Shown one piece after another: positions 34,698-44,035 of a stretch of DNA of 64,000 bases (positions are counted from its first letter, which is position 1; each line of letters opens with the position of its first letter). This DNA comes from Candidatus Gastranaerophilales bacterium. GTDB lineage: Bacteria; Cyanobacteriota; Vampirovibrionia; Gastranaerophilales; Gastranaerophilaceae. A program made the translations under genes and the position numbers. The DNA is taken from assembly GCA_944323285.1 (NCBI GenBank), contig CALURV010000028.1, positions 62,001-126,000 on the forward strand, given 5' to 3'. The notes below the pieces were generated by a model. The model was not told the origin of the DNA, did no database searches, and worked only from the letters and a program-made list of their open reading frames with translations.

Positions 34698-35927
34698 TTA
34701 CTCAACAGTTTCTTCTGCATTTTCACTATCTTCAAAAGAGGCAATATCTTCTTCATCCATAGCATATTCTTCTTGTTCACGGATTTCTTCAGCTATTTCA
34801 TCAACTTCGTCATCAATTTGTTCTTCATCTTGTTCTTCAAAATGAGATTGATGATGAGGATAATCCATTTTTTCAGCTTGTGATTGACTCTTTATATCTA
34901 TTTTCCAGCCTGTTAATTTATGAGCCAGTCTGACATTTTGACCATCACGTCCAATAGCTAAACTTAATTGATCATCAGGAACAATAACAAAAGCTTCTTT
35001 TGAATATTCATCATCAGCTAAAATATCAACAGAAACAATTCTTGCAGGTGATAAAGCATTAACAATATATTCAACAGGATTATCAGAATATCTTACAATA
35101 TCAATTTTTTCATTTTTTAATTCACCAATAATAGTTTGTATTCTGCTTCCTCTAGGTCCAATACAAGCACCAACCGAATCTACATCAGGATCATTACTTG
35201 CAACAGCAATTTTTGTTCTGTAACCTGCTTCTCTTGAAATTGATTTAATTTCAACAATACCATCTTCTATTTCCGGAACTTCAAGTTCAAATAATTCTCT
35301 AACAATTTCAGAATGAGCATGAGAAACAATTACTTGAGGAAGTCTTGAAGTTTCTTTAACATTAAGAACAAAAACTCTGATTCTTGTTCCTGGCTTATAA
35401 TATTCACCGGGGATTTGTTCTTTTTGAGGCATAATAGCATCTGTTTTACCGATATTAACAATAACATTTCTGTTTTCAACTCTTTGAATAATGCCGGTAG
35501 TTAAAGAGCCTTTCTTTTCCATAAATTCATCAAGAACTAATTTTCTTTCAGCTTCACGGATTCTTTGAGTAATAACCTGTTTAGCACTTTGAGCTGCAAT
35601 GCGTCCAAAATTTTCAGGAGTAACTTCTATTTTAACTTCATCTTCAAGTTCAACTTCATCATCTATTTCTTTAGCATCTTCTAAAGATATTTCAAGATTA
35701 GGATCTTCAACTTTTTCCACAACAACTTTTGTTCTGAAAACGCCTATTTCTCCTGATTGTTCATCCAAAATAGCTTCTACATTAGGAACATCTTTTTGTT
35801 TTAAATGTTTTTTATATGCAGTAACCATAGCATCACATAAAGATGCAATAATAACATCTTTGGAAATCCCTTTTTCTCTTTCCAATTCTTCACAAGCTTC
35901 AAATAATGCTGTTCCTATTTTTATCAT
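34698..35927 (-). CDS. nusA: Transcription elongation factor NusA
   Basis: A 409-residue RNA-polymerase-binding factor in pausing, termination and antitermination. The N-terminal domain (GISKDVIIASLCDAMVTAYK) is followed by an S1 domain (GIIQRVENRNVIVNIG, YKPGTRIRVFVLNV) and two KH domains (KIAVASNDPDVDSVGACIGP and DQLSLAIGRDGQNVRLAHK). The last 60 residues are strongly acidic (DEEQIDDEVDEIAEE). It lies 11 bases after rimP in the conserved rimP-nusA pair. The usual following genes ylxR and infB are absent; a terminator sits just downstream. Confidence 0.96.
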   Translation of the reverse strand: MIKIGTALFEACEELEREKGISKDVIIASLCDAMVTAYKKHLKQKDVPNVEAILDEQSGEIGVFRTKVVVEKVEDPNLEISLEDAKEIDDEVELEDEVKIEVTPENFGRIAAQSAKQVITQRIREAERKLVLDEFMEKKGSLTTGIIQRVENRNVIVNIGKTDAIMPQKEQIPGEYYKPGTRIRVFVLNVKETSRLPQVIVSHAHSEIVRELFELEVPEIEDGIVEIKSISREAGYRTKIAVASNDPDVDSVGACIGPRGSRIQTIIGELKNEKIDIVRYSDNPVEYIVNALSPARIVSVDILADDEYSKEAFVIVPDDQLSLAIGRDGQNVRLAHKLTGWKIDIKSQSQAEKMDYPHHQSHFEEQDEEQIDDEVDEIAEEIREQEEYAMDEEDIASFEDSENAEETVE

Positions 35928-35938
35928 AGTACCTTCTC

Positions 35939-36472
35939 CTATATTTCACTCGAATATAATCTTGCAGATATAATATTATCTTTTTTTATTAATATATTTT
36001 TTTTATCTTTATAAGTAAAAACAGTTAACCCTTCATTTTCTTCAAAATCCTCAATTTTTGCAACAAATTGTTTTTCTCCTGATTCATCAACAGGTTGTTT
36101 AAGTTTTAAATTTATATCTTTACCTTTGAAAATGAGGTATTCTTTATCCGATTTAATTTTTCTTTCAATTCCCGGAGAACTAACCTCCAAGTAATACTTA
36201 AAAGGAATTAATTCTTCTAAAAAATCAGAAAGACTTCTTGAGACATTTTCACAATCATCAATGTTAACTTCCCGTTCATTGGAATAAATAAAAATTCTAA
36301 GAAACCATCTATGATTTTCTTTAACAAGCTCCACTTCAACAGGAATAAGACCAAAACGCATAAGAGTATTATCAATTAACGGTTCTATTTTTTCCATTAA
36401 TTCACGTTTATTAACGTACTCAAATTGAGAATTATTATTTAATTGAGATTTATTAAACTTATCTCTTGTCAA
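35939..36472 (-). CDS. rimP: Ribosome maturation factor RimP
   Basis: A 177-residue 30S assembly factor. The family blocks are NTLMRFGLIPVEVELVKENH, WFLRIFIYSNE, NIDDCENVSRSLSDFLEELI, YLEVSSPGIERKIKSDKEY, and the C-terminal SH3-like part ending KDNIISARLYSSEI. The start is a TTG with an AAAGGAG site 7 bases upstream. Most homologs begin near the internal ATG at 36397 (MEKIEPLIDN), which has no good site, so the TTG form carries about 25 extra residues. It is co-transcribed with nusA. The leader holds a terminator-like hairpin that can also interact with the ribosome-binding site. Confidence 0.93.
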   Translation of the reverse strand: MTRDKFNKSQLNNNSQFEYVNKRELMEKIEPLIDNTLMRFGLIPVEVELVKENHRWFLRIFIYSNEREVNIDDCENVSRSLSDFLEELIPFKYYLEVSSPGIERKIKSDKEYLIFKGKDINLKLKQPVDESGEKQFVAKIEDFEENEGLTVFTYKDKKNILIKKDNIISARLYSSEI

Positions 36473-36479
36473 CCTAACA

Positions 36480-36541
36480 CTCCTTTCCGTTACTAAACAA
36501 CAAACACTTGTTAAATAAAAAAGAAACGGAAAGCCGTTTCT
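36480..36541 (-). promoter_or_regulatory. rimP-nusA leader: terminator hairpin versus RBS pairing
   Basis: On the minus strand AGAAACGG-CTTT-CCGTTTCT (36541-36522) is a perfect 8-bp hairpin followed by TTTTTATTT, an intrinsic terminator inside the leader. Its loop and 3' arm, CTTTCCGTT (36533-36525), are also perfectly complementary over 9 bases to AACGGAAAG (36491-36483), which overlaps the rimP site AAAGGAG (36486-36480). The two pairings exclude each other. No minus-strand gene lies immediately upstream for this terminator to serve. Confidence 0.6.
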
Positions 36542-36613
36542 CTAATCAACATATTATTATGATAACATAAGATATTTTATTTTAAAACAATCTTATAATT
36601 TGTTTAATTAAAA

Positions 36614-36638
36614 TTAACAAAGTACTATACTAGATTAA
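36614..36638 (-). repeat. Two-hairpin repeat, inverted remnant H
   Basis: The minus strand reads TTAATCTAGTATAGTACTTT then GTTAA, matching the first 25 bases of copy A at 22 positions. It lies between rimP and the HD gene and is the only copy seen in this orientation. Confidence 0.5.
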
Positions 36639-36704
36639 TTTAATACTTTTAGATTTTATTTTTGTCAAAATTTGATTATAATAAATAGAAATAGGATAAA
36701 TATT

Positions 36705-37511
36705 ATGAAATCAGTTAAAGAAGTAGCAACAGAATCGAAAATATTAGAGAAGTTAAAGAGTTATCCAAAATGCAAAGAAATGGTTAAATACTTATTTGCA
36801 GATGTAGAGCTGCAAGAAATGCAAGATTATGCAAATAATGTTTCGATAAAAAGGCTTGGTTATAATGACCATGGGCCTGTACATATGAGACAAGTTGCTA
36901 TAAATACAATAAAAATGCTTACTTTATTACATGAAGCAGGAATAAAAACATCTATTGAGACAGAAGAAATTGGAGATTTTGAAGACAGCTTATGTGCAAT
37001 TGTAATGGCATCATTAATGCACGATTTAGGTATGATGATAGGTAGGCAAGGCCACGAAGAAATGTCTGTTATACTTGCAATTCCTTTAATAGATAAAACA
37101 TTAAATAAAGTATTTCCAGAAGATATACATAAAAGAGTAGTAATAAAATCATTAGCTATAGAAGCTATAATAGGACATATGACATCAAGAAAAATCCACT
37201 CTTTAGAGGCCGGAATTTTACTTATAGCAGATGGCTGTGATATGACAAAAGGAAGAGCAAGAATACCTTTAGCTATTCACAATACACCAAAAGTAGGCGA
37301 TATTCATAAATATAGCGCAAACGCTATTACAAGAGTTGTTATTCACCACGGCGAGAAAAAACCGATTCAAATTGACATAGAAATGTCATCTGAAGTAGGA
37401 TTTTTCCAAATAGAAGAAGTACTTTTAACAAAAGTTGATGCAAGTACTGCTAAACAATATATTGAAATATATGCAGGAGTAACAGGTGAAGAGAAAAAAT
37501 GTTACCTGTAA
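36705..37511 (+). CDS. HD-domain phosphohydrolase
   Basis: A roughly 268-residue HD-superfamily protein with the full set of metal ligands: GYNDHGPVHMRQVA (first His), ASLMHDLGM (the HD pair), RQGHEEMSV, IIGHMTSRKIHS, and LIADGCDMTKGRAR (distal Asp). The superfamily hydrolyses phosphate esters, often nucleotides; the substrate here is unknown. The last 60 residues (HHGEKKPIQIDIEMSSEVG) form a small extra beta-rich part. ATG 36705 has AGGA 9 bases upstream; the in-frame TTG at 36672 is not supported. A TATAAT at 36677-36682 is a likely -10. Convergent with the mini-RNase III gene, 3 bases apart. Confidence 0.85.
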   Translation: MKSVKEVATESKILEKLKSYPKCKEMVKYLFADVELQEMQDYANNVSIKRLGYNDHGPVHMRQVAINTIKMLTLLHEAGIKTSIETEEIGDFEDSLCAIVMASLMHDLGMMIGRQGHEEMSVILAIPLIDKTLNKVFPEDIHKRVVIKSLAIEAIIGHMTSRKIHSLEAGILLIADGCDMTKGRARIPLAIHNTPKVGDIHKYSANAITRVVIHHGEKKPIQIDIEMSSEVGFFQIEEVLLTKVDASTAKQYIEIYAGVTGEEKKCYL

Positions 37512-37514
37512 ATT

Positions 37515-37895
37515 TTAATTCGTTTTAACTATATTAAAATCAATTAGTTCTTCCATTCTTTCACACAACTCAGAAAATCTTTCTTTATTATGAATATAAT
37601 TATATCCTAAAACAACTTCAAGAGATGTTGCGGCAGAATGCAGAGCTCTATTTATTTTTCTTGCTGCAGATGTTGGAATATTTCTTGCTCTTCTTGCGAG
37701 TTCAATTTCTTGTTCTGTTAAATAAGGCGTGATTTTTTCCAATAACTCCATTTGAAAACCTGCATTTACAAAATAAACTGTATATTTATGAAGACGTTTT
37801 AGATTAGAAGTCATAGTTATCGTTCTTTCTCTAATGAAAACTTCATAAACAGCATCTCCTATATGAGCGTAATTTTTTATATTTAATTCCTGCAA
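37515..37895 (-). CDS. mrnC: Mini-ribonuclease III
   Basis: A roughly 126-residue catalytic RNase III domain without a dsRNA-binding domain, as in Mini-III enzymes that mature 23S rRNA ends (in Bacillus and Cyanobacteria). The signature NYAHIGDAVYEVFIRERTI contains the acidic metal ligand; ARRARNIPTSAARKINRALH and SAATSLEVVLGYNYIHNKER contain the second acidic site. I chose TTG 37895 because GTAGGA lies upstream; a TTG at 37928 without a ribosome-binding site would add 11 residues. It stands alone and is convergent with the HD gene, 3 bases apart. Confidence 0.9.
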   Translation of the reverse strand: MQELNIKNYAHIGDAVYEVFIRERTITMTSNLKRLHKYTVYFVNAGFQMELLEKITPYLTEQEIELARRARNIPTSAARKINRALHSAATSLEVVLGYNYIHNKERFSELCERMEELIDFNIVKTN

Positions 37896-37949
37896 AATTA
37901 TAATTCCTACATGTATATTTATAGACAATAATATAGTAATATTTATATT

Positions 37950-39092
37950 ATGAAAATACTTTTTGTTACAGATTTATATCCTCTTAATAATGAGAAAATA
38001 GCCAAGGCATTATATTATTTTGTTGAAGAATGGCAGAAGCAAGGAAATACTGTAGAAGTTATAAGATGTAATTTCACATTGAACACAAAATTAAGAGGAA
38101 GAAAAATAATAAAAGAAAAAATTTATAATGAAAACGGAATAAAAATATATAATTTAAATTTCCATACCCCATTTTTATTCAATGTATATGATAAACTGCC
38201 AAAAGATTTTTCATTAAAGAATTACGATGTAATAATATCACATATGCCATGCGGAGCAATAATGGCAAATAAACTATTAAAAAGAGAGCAAATAAAATAT
38301 GTTTGTGCTGTACACTATTCTGATATTTGTGTTCTAACAAAAAAATATTATTCTATATACTTTAAAAAAGAACTTGAAAAAGCATATTTAAATGCAGATT
38401 TAATATCGGCAAGAAGTCCTGTTTTGAAAACAAAATTAGCTGAATTAATACCTACCGTAAAAGAGAAAATATTTATTGCATACTCAGGTATTGATGATGA
38501 GCTTATAGATAATATAGAAGAATATAACGCAAAGTGCCTAGATTTTATCTATAATAAAGAACTTAATATAACTGTTATAGCCTCATTAATAAAACGGAAA
38601 AATGTAGATATCATAATAAAAGGGTTAGCCCAATTAAAAAATAGAAATTTCTTTTTAAGGATTATAGGCGATGGACCTGAAAAAAGTAATCTACAAAATT
38701 TGACAAAAAAATTAAACCTCGACAAAAATATAAAATTTATAGGTGAAATAACAAGAAAAGAAGTTTTTAAATATTTAAAATCTTCAACAATTTTTGCCTT
38801 GTTGAGCGAAAATGAAACCTTCGGTTTAAGCTATTTAGAAGCAATGGCAACTAAAAATATTGTTATAGCATTAAAAAATGACGGTATAGACGGCATATTG
38901 AAAGATGGAGAAAATTCATTTTTAATATCTAATAATGCTGAAGAATTTAAAGAATGCTTGGAAAAAATTATAGAACTGCAAAAGCCTGAACTTGACAGAT
39001 TATATAAAAATATAAAATCCACCATAAAGGGTTTGAAACAAAGCGATGCAGCCAAGAGTTATCTGGAAAATATTACAACAAAATATAATTAA
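37950..39092 (+). CDS. Glycosyltransferase family 4 (GT-B fold)
   Basis: A 380-residue retaining glycosyltransferase. The N-terminal donor-side Rossmann opens with KILFVTDLYPLNNEKIAKAL, and the central HYSDICVLTKK block is followed by AYSGIDDELI. The C-terminal nucleotide-sugar domain shows VIASLIKRKNVDIIIKGLA, RIIGDGPEKSNLQNL, and LLSENETFGLSYLEAMATK, the E-x7-E signature of GT4. The sugar and acceptor cannot be inferred; family members build surface polysaccharides or glycolipids. No membrane span. It starts 54 bases upstream of mini-RNase III on the other strand and stands apart from other glycan genes. Confidence 0.9.
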   Translation: MKILFVTDLYPLNNEKIAKALYYFVEEWQKQGNTVEVIRCNFTLNTKLRGRKIIKEKIYNENGIKIYNLNFHTPFLFNVYDKLPKDFSLKNYDVIISHMPCGAIMANKLLKREQIKYVCAVHYSDICVLTKKYYSIYFKKELEKAYLNADLISARSPVLKTKLAELIPTVKEKIFIAYSGIDDELIDNIEEYNAKCLDFIYNKELNITVIASLIKRKNVDIIIKGLAQLKNRNFFLRIIGDGPEKSNLQNLTKKLNLDKNIKFIGEITRKEVFKYLKSSTIFALLSENETFGLSYLEAMATKNIVIALKNDGIDGILKDGENSFLISNNAEEFKECLEKIIELQKPELDRLYKNIKSTIKGLKQSDAAKSYLENITTKYN

Positions 39093-39157
39093 AATAGTAA
39101 ATAAACATGTTTGTTTTATAATAAACTAAGCTAAAAAAATAATAAGAATAAGGAATA

Positions 39158-40687
39158 ATGAAAAAAGAAACATTAGCTGTAATAAAGAATATGCTCAGTA
39201 AGAAATCAACTGATGCATTCATAGCAGAGAGTAAAACAACAGAATTAAAAAAGACATTAAATATATTTGATTTACTAATACTCGGAATAAGTGCAGTTGT
39301 AGGCACAGGGATTTTTACAATAATCGGAAGTGCAATAGTAGGAAGCCAAGGAAGCGCAGGAGCAGGAACTGCAGTAATTATATCAATGTTTATTGCAGCA
39401 TTAGCAAGTTTATTTTCAGCCTTAGCATATTCAGAGATAGCAGCAATGATACCTGTTGCAGGAAGTGCATATACATTTACCTACGCAACAATGGGCGAAT
39501 TTATGGCGTGGATGGTAGGCTGGGTACTAATGCTTGAATATGCTATCGGAAATATTACAGTAGCAACAGCCTGGACTGGATATCTTTGTCAATTATTAAA
39601 AGGATTTAAACATATATTACCTGATTATATAATTAATTTCCCATTATGGTTAAGAAATGATTTCCGTTCTATTTATATGATGTGCGAAAAATACGGATGG
39701 GATACACATGATAAAATGCCATATATTCATTTTCCGTTTGGTCTTGAAATGCCTGTTGCAATAAATGTTCCAGCAATATTAATAGTATTAATTCTTACCA
39801 TTCTATTAATAAAAGGGGTTAAAGAATCAACAAGAGTTGCAGGTATAATGGTGTTTGTAAACCTGTCAATAATAATTTCCTTTGTAGTTGTTGGAGCAAA
39901 ATATGTAGCACCGGAAAATTGGACACCATTTGCACCAAATGGATTAGAAGGGATTTTAGCAGGTACATTTATAATTTTCTTTGCATATATTGGATTTGAT
40001 GCAATATCAACAGCAGCAGAAGAAACAAAAAATCCACAAAAAGATTTACCTATAGCTATTATAGGTACATTAATTCTATGCACAATTTTATATGTATCTG
40101 TAGCATTAGTATTAACAGGCATTATCCCATTAAACAGTATAGATACACAAGCTCCTTTAGCCCATGCTATGAGAGCAATAGGGAAAAACTGGTATGCAGG
40201 ATGTATTTCTGTAGGCGCATTATGTGCATTAACATCTGTTTTACTTGTATATCAGCTTGGCACAACAAGAATATTTTATGCAATTGCAAGAGATAATTTC
40301 TTACCTAAAAATATAATGACAATCCATAAAAAATTCAGAACACCACATATTATAACCTGGATTTCAGGTTTAATAGTAATAATCGGTTCATTATTTATGG
40401 ACTTAAATATTTCAGCTGAATTATGCAATTATGGAACATTTGCATCATTTGTAATTATATGTATAGAAGTTTTAATTTTAAGGAAAACAGAGCCAAATAG
40501 ACATAGACCTTTTAAAGTACCGTTTTGTCCTTTATTCCCGATACTGGGGATTATAATGTGCAGCTGTTTTATGATATATAAAAGTATCTCAGGTGGAGAT
40601 TCCTCATTATACTTTTTACTATGGGTAATTATGGGTCTAGCTATATACATTTTTTATGGCTATAAAAATAAAAGATTAAAAGGATAA
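39158..40687 (+). CDS. APC-family amino acid permease (CAT type)
   Basis: A 509-residue membrane carrier with about 12 to 14 spans. The first span carries the LILGISAVVGTGIF unwound-helix motif of amino acid/polyamine/organocation transporters. Further blocks are SALAYSEIAAMIPVAGSAY, FFAYIGFDAISTAAEETKNP and VYQLGTTRIFYAIARDNFLP. These match the YfnA/cationic amino acid transporter subgroup, so uptake of an amino acid with protons or sodium is likely. AAGGA lies before the ATG. It begins a long plus-strand run of biosynthetic genes; nadB follows 63 bases later. Confidence 0.92.
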   Translation: MKKETLAVIKNMLSKKSTDAFIAESKTTELKKTLNIFDLLILGISAVVGTGIFTIIGSAIVGSQGSAGAGTAVIISMFIAALASLFSALAYSEIAAMIPVAGSAYTFTYATMGEFMAWMVGWVLMLEYAIGNITVATAWTGYLCQLLKGFKHILPDYIINFPLWLRNDFRSIYMMCEKYGWDTHDKMPYIHFPFGLEMPVAINVPAILIVLILTILLIKGVKESTRVAGIMVFVNLSIIISFVVVGAKYVAPENWTPFAPNGLEGILAGTFIIFFAYIGFDAISTAAEETKNPQKDLPIAIIGTLILCTILYVSVALVLTGIIPLNSIDTQAPLAHAMRAIGKNWYAGCISVGALCALTSVLLVYQLGTTRIFYAIARDNFLPKNIMTIHKKFRTPHIITWISGLIVIIGSLFMDLNISAELCNYGTFASFVIICIEVLILRKTEPNRHRPFKVPFCPLFPILGIIMCSCFMIYKSISGGDSSLYFLLWVIMGLAIYIFYGYKNKRLKG

Positions 40688-40750
40688 AATAGAAAATATT
40701 TTAGATTTTTTATGTTTGCTTTACAATATACAAGAACAAAGGATATTAAA

Positions 40751-42343
40751 ATGAAACATTCAAAATATTCGGCGGTTATTGTTGGAAGCGGTATTGCAGG
40801 GTTATATGCAGCAATAAAGCTTGAAAAAGAAGCAAATCTTCCAAAGGGTTTATTAATCATAACAAAGTCTCAATTAATTGAATCTAATTCAAAATATGCC
40901 CAAGGCGGAATGGTTTGTGTAATGCCGGAAAACAAATTAGACTCTTGCACTCTACATATAGAAGATACAATCAAAGCCGGAGCCGGATTAACCGATAAAA
41001 AAGTTGCAGAATTTATATCAGAAAAAAGTGCAGAAGTAGTAAAAGAACTGCAAAATTTTGGTGTGGATTTTGACAGAGATGAAAACAACAAATTAAAATT
41101 CACAAAAGAAGCGGCTCATAGTGTGAACAGAATACTACATGCCGGAGGAGATGCAACTGGTTTTTGTATTGAGAATGCATTAGTAAAATATATATTAAGC
41201 AGAAAAGACATAACAATATATGAACAAACTTTAGCCGTTGATATATTAAAAGATTCAAAAAATATATCGAGAGGTTTAATTGCATATAATTATAATGATA
41301 ATGAGTATGAAATAGTAGAAGCACCAGCCGTTATAATAGCGACGGGAGGAATAGGTCAATTATATAAATACACAACAAATCCGGATATTACAACGGGAGA
41401 CGGAATTGCCTTAGCATATAGAGCAGGAGCTATAGTGAAAGATATGGAGTTTGTACAATTCCACCCTACAGCATTTGCTCTGTCAGAAAAAGGAACAATG
41501 TTCTTAATTTCAGAAGCGGTAAGAGGAGAAGGTGCAAAACTTGTAAATAAAGAAGGTCAAACCTTCATGGAAAAATATGATAAAAGGCTTGAACTTGCAC
41601 CTAGAGATATTGTTACAAGAGCTATCTATAATGAAATGAGACAAACAAAAACTCAAAATGTATATTTAGATGCAACTCATATTTCAGAAGAAAAATTTGA
41701 AAAGAGATTTCCGACAATCTATGCAACCTGCAGAGAATACAACATAAATCCTGCAAAAGATTATATTCCGGTATCACCTTCAGCACATTACTTTATGGGC
41801 GGAGTAAAAACAAAAGTAGATGGAACAACATCAATAGAAGGGTTATATGCGATAGGAGAAGCAGCTTGTACCGGTTTACACGGAGCAAACAGACTTGCTT
41901 CTAACTCAATACTTGAGTGTGCCGTTACGGCATATGAACTTGTGAACCATTTAAAAACAATAGATTTATCTAAAAATGAATTCAATGATAAAGAAATAAT
42001 AAGACTTATAGATACATATAAAAATGATAATTTTTTCAATCAAAAAATTAATATAGATAATATGTTTAAAGAATTAAAAGAATTAATGTGGGTAAATGTA
42101 GGTATAATAAGAAATAAAGAAAAACTTGAAACAGCAAAAGAACTACTTGAAAAATTATCTCAGGAATTTTCATCATCATATAAATGCAATACAAGAAATG
42201 AATATGAGATGAGAAATATGTTAACAGTTGCAAAGTTAATTGTACATTTTGCACTAAACAGAAAAGAATCACGAGGAGCACACTATAGAGAAGATTTCCC
42301 TGAGAAAGAAATGATAGCGAAATCACAACAATATTCACTCTAA
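40751..42343 (+). CDS. nadB: L-aspartate oxidase
   Basis: A roughly 530-residue FAD enzyme that oxidises L-aspartate to iminoaspartate, first step of de novo NAD synthesis. Dinucleotide motif: SAVIVGSGIAGLYAAIKLE. Substrate and flavin blocks: SNSKYAQGGMVCVM, RILHAGGDATG, EFVQFHPTAF, ISEAVRGEGAKLVN, and SAHYFMGGVKTKVDG, GLHGANRLASNSILECAV. The C-terminal helical part is intact. ATG 40751 has AAAGGA upstream; the in-frame ATG at 40712 is not favoured. nadC follows after 14 bases. nadA is not in the window. The nearby etfBA genes may supply an electron acceptor in an anaerobe. Confidence 0.96.
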   Translation: MKHSKYSAVIVGSGIAGLYAAIKLEKEANLPKGLLIITKSQLIESNSKYAQGGMVCVMPENKLDSCTLHIEDTIKAGAGLTDKKVAEFISEKSAEVVKELQNFGVDFDRDENNKLKFTKEAAHSVNRILHAGGDATGFCIENALVKYILSRKDITIYEQTLAVDILKDSKNISRGLIAYNYNDNEYEIVEAPAVIIATGGIGQLYKYTTNPDITTGDGIALAYRAGAIVKDMEFVQFHPTAFALSEKGTMFLISEAVRGEGAKLVNKEGQTFMEKYDKRLELAPRDIVTRAIYNEMRQTKTQNVYLDATHISEEKFEKRFPTIYATCREYNINPAKDYIPVSPSAHYFMGGVKTKVDGTTSIEGLYAIGEAACTGLHGANRLASNSILECAVTAYELVNHLKTIDLSKNEFNDKEIIRLIDTYKNDNFFNQKINIDNMFKELKELMWVNVGIIRNKEKLETAKELLEKLSQEFSSSYKCNTRNEYEMRNMLTVAKLIVHFALNRKESRGAHYREDFPEKEMIAKSQQYSL

Positions 42344-42357
42344 AAGGAGAAAAGAAA

Positions 42358-43200
42358 ATGCCGATTGTATTATTACAAGATTTTATAGTAGAAGAACATG
42401 TAAAAAAAGCACTTGAGGAAGATATAGGTTTTGGAGACATAACAACAGATTGTCTTATTTCTGAAGATAAACAAATAAAGGCAAAACTTAACACAAGACA
42501 AAACGGCATATTGTGCGGTATGAATATTGTAGAGATAGTGTTTAAAACATTATCAAAAGATATAAAGATTACAAAGTTTTATAAAGACGGCGACAGTATA
42601 AAAGCAGGAGATACAATAGCAGTAATAGAAGGAAGTGCAAGAGCAATACTAAAAGGAGAAAGAACAGCTTTAAATTACATACAAAGATTAAGCGGTATTG
42701 CAACAGAAACAAGAAAATATCAAACTGCAATAGGAGATAATAAAGCAAGAATTACAGATACAAGAAAAACAACTCCCGGATTCAGAATATTTGAAAAATA
42801 TGCAGTTTTTATAGGAGGAGCAAGACTTCATAGGTTTAATTTATCAGATTGTGTAATGATAAAAGATAATCATATTCAATTTGCAGGTTCAATTACAAAC
42901 GCTGTAAATATAATTAGAGAAAACCTATCTCATACACATAAAATTGAAGTTGAATGTGACACAATAGAACAGGTAAAAGAAGCAATTAATGTAAAAGCTG
43001 ACATAATAATGCTTGATAATATGAGTTGTGAAGAGATGAAAAAAAGTGTGGAGCTTATTGGTAATAAAGCATTAATTGAAGCAAGCGGAAATGTAACTAT
43101 TGAAACAATAGAAGATATTGCAAAAACAGGAGTAGATGTTATTTCATCAAGTGCAATAGTAGCAAAAGCAAAAACACTTGATATAGCTCTTGATATGTAA
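42358..43200 (+). CDS. nadC: Quinolinate phosphoribosyltransferase
   Basis: A 280-residue cytoplasmic enzyme that makes nicotinate mononucleotide from quinolinate and PRPP with loss of CO2. Family blocks: ALEEDIGFGDITTDCLI, ILKGERTALNYIQRLSGIAT, ITDTRKTTPGFRIFEKYAV, HRFNLSDCVMIKDNHI, KIEVECDTIEQVKEAI, IIMLDNMS, and the closing IEASGNVTIETIEDIAKTGV. All key Arg/Lys/His residues of the PRPP and quinolinate pockets appear in these blocks. AAAAGGAG precedes the ATG. It is co-transcribed with nadB 14 bases upstream; etfB starts 58 bases downstream. Confidence 0.97.
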   Translation: MPIVLLQDFIVEEHVKKALEEDIGFGDITTDCLISEDKQIKAKLNTRQNGILCGMNIVEIVFKTLSKDIKITKFYKDGDSIKAGDTIAVIEGSARAILKGERTALNYIQRLSGIATETRKYQTAIGDNKARITDTRKTTPGFRIFEKYAVFIGGARLHRFNLSDCVMIKDNHIQFAGSITNAVNIIRENLSHTHKIEVECDTIEQVKEAINVKADIIMLDNMSCEEMKKSVELIGNKALIEASGNVTIETIEDIAKTGVDVISSSAIVAKAKTLDIALDM

Positions 43201-43258
43201 TATAAAATTTGCACTTATATTGTTTTTGTAGGAAAATATACATAAAGGGGTTTAATAA

Positions 43259-44035
43259 TTGAATATAACTGTGTTTATAAAACAAATTCCTGATACAAAT
43301 GATGTAAAGTGGACAGAGAATAATAACATAGACAGGATACAAACAGACAGCATAATGAATCCTGTTGATAAAACAGCTATTGAAGCAGCACTAAGAATAA
43401 AAGAAGCTAATAATTCAAAAATAACTATAGTAACTATGGGGCCTAAAAAAGCAGAAGCTGTTTTAAAAGAAGCAATTGCAATGGGGGCTGATGAGGCAAT
43501 TTTATTATGTGATTCTAAATTTGCAGGTTCTGATACTCTTGCAACATCAAAAATTTTAGCAGCATCAATTAAAGAAATTTTACCCGATACAGATATTTTA
43601 ATATTCGGAAAATCCGCTGCTGATGGAGAAACAGGGCAAACAGGACCTTGTGTCGCTGCAAGATTAAATATTCCTTTTATATCTGATATCACAGATATTA
43701 TAGAGATTACCGACAAAGATATAACAGTAAACAGTGAAACAGAAAATGAAAAAAATATAATAAAATGCCAATATCCCTTAGTATTATGCATAAACAATTA
43801 CATATATAAACCCCGATTACCGAGAATAGCAGGATATATAAAAGCAAAAGATTATATATATAAAACATTCACGATAGAAGACTTAAAACTAACATCTGGA
43901 GAAACAGGAATAAAAGGCTCACCAACTTATGTATCTCAAATATTTAAGTGTGAAGATACAAGAAACGGGAAAATTTTTGATTATAAAACAACAGATTTTA
44001 CACAAATATATGAAGAAATACAGAAAGTAATATAG
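43259..44035 (+). CDS. etfB: Electron transfer flavoprotein, beta subunit
   Basis: A 258-residue ETF beta subunit. Family features: NITVFIKQIPDTNDVKW at the start, IMNPVDKTAIEAALRIKE, ITIVTMGPKKAEAVLKEAIA, MGADEAILLCD, and FGKSAADGETGQTGPCVAAR, the AMP/FAD-binding loop. TTG 43259 is the start, with AAAGGGG 8 bases upstream. The ETF heterodimer passes electrons from flavin dehydrogenases, or bifurcates in some anaerobes; both need the alpha subunit encoded directly downstream. No acyl-CoA dehydrogenase gene is near, and nadB is the closest flavoenzyme. Confidence 0.95.
   Translation: MNITVFIKQIPDTNDVKWTENNNIDRIQTDSIMNPVDKTAIEAALRIKEANNSKITIVTMGPKKAEAVLKEAIAMGADEAILLCDSKFAGSDTLATSKILAASIKEILPDTDILIFGKSAADGETGQTGPCVAARLNIPFISDITDIIEITDKDITVNSETENEKNIIKCQYPLVLCINNYIYKPRLPRIAGYIKAKDYIYKTFTIEDLKLTSGETGIKGSPTYVSQIFKCEDTRNGKIFDYKTTDFTQIYEEIQKVI

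Noticed and set aside
43252-43797. 181-codon frame antisense to etfB
   Set aside because: Mirror of etfB codons, no ribosome site; the sense strand encodes a clear ETF subunit.
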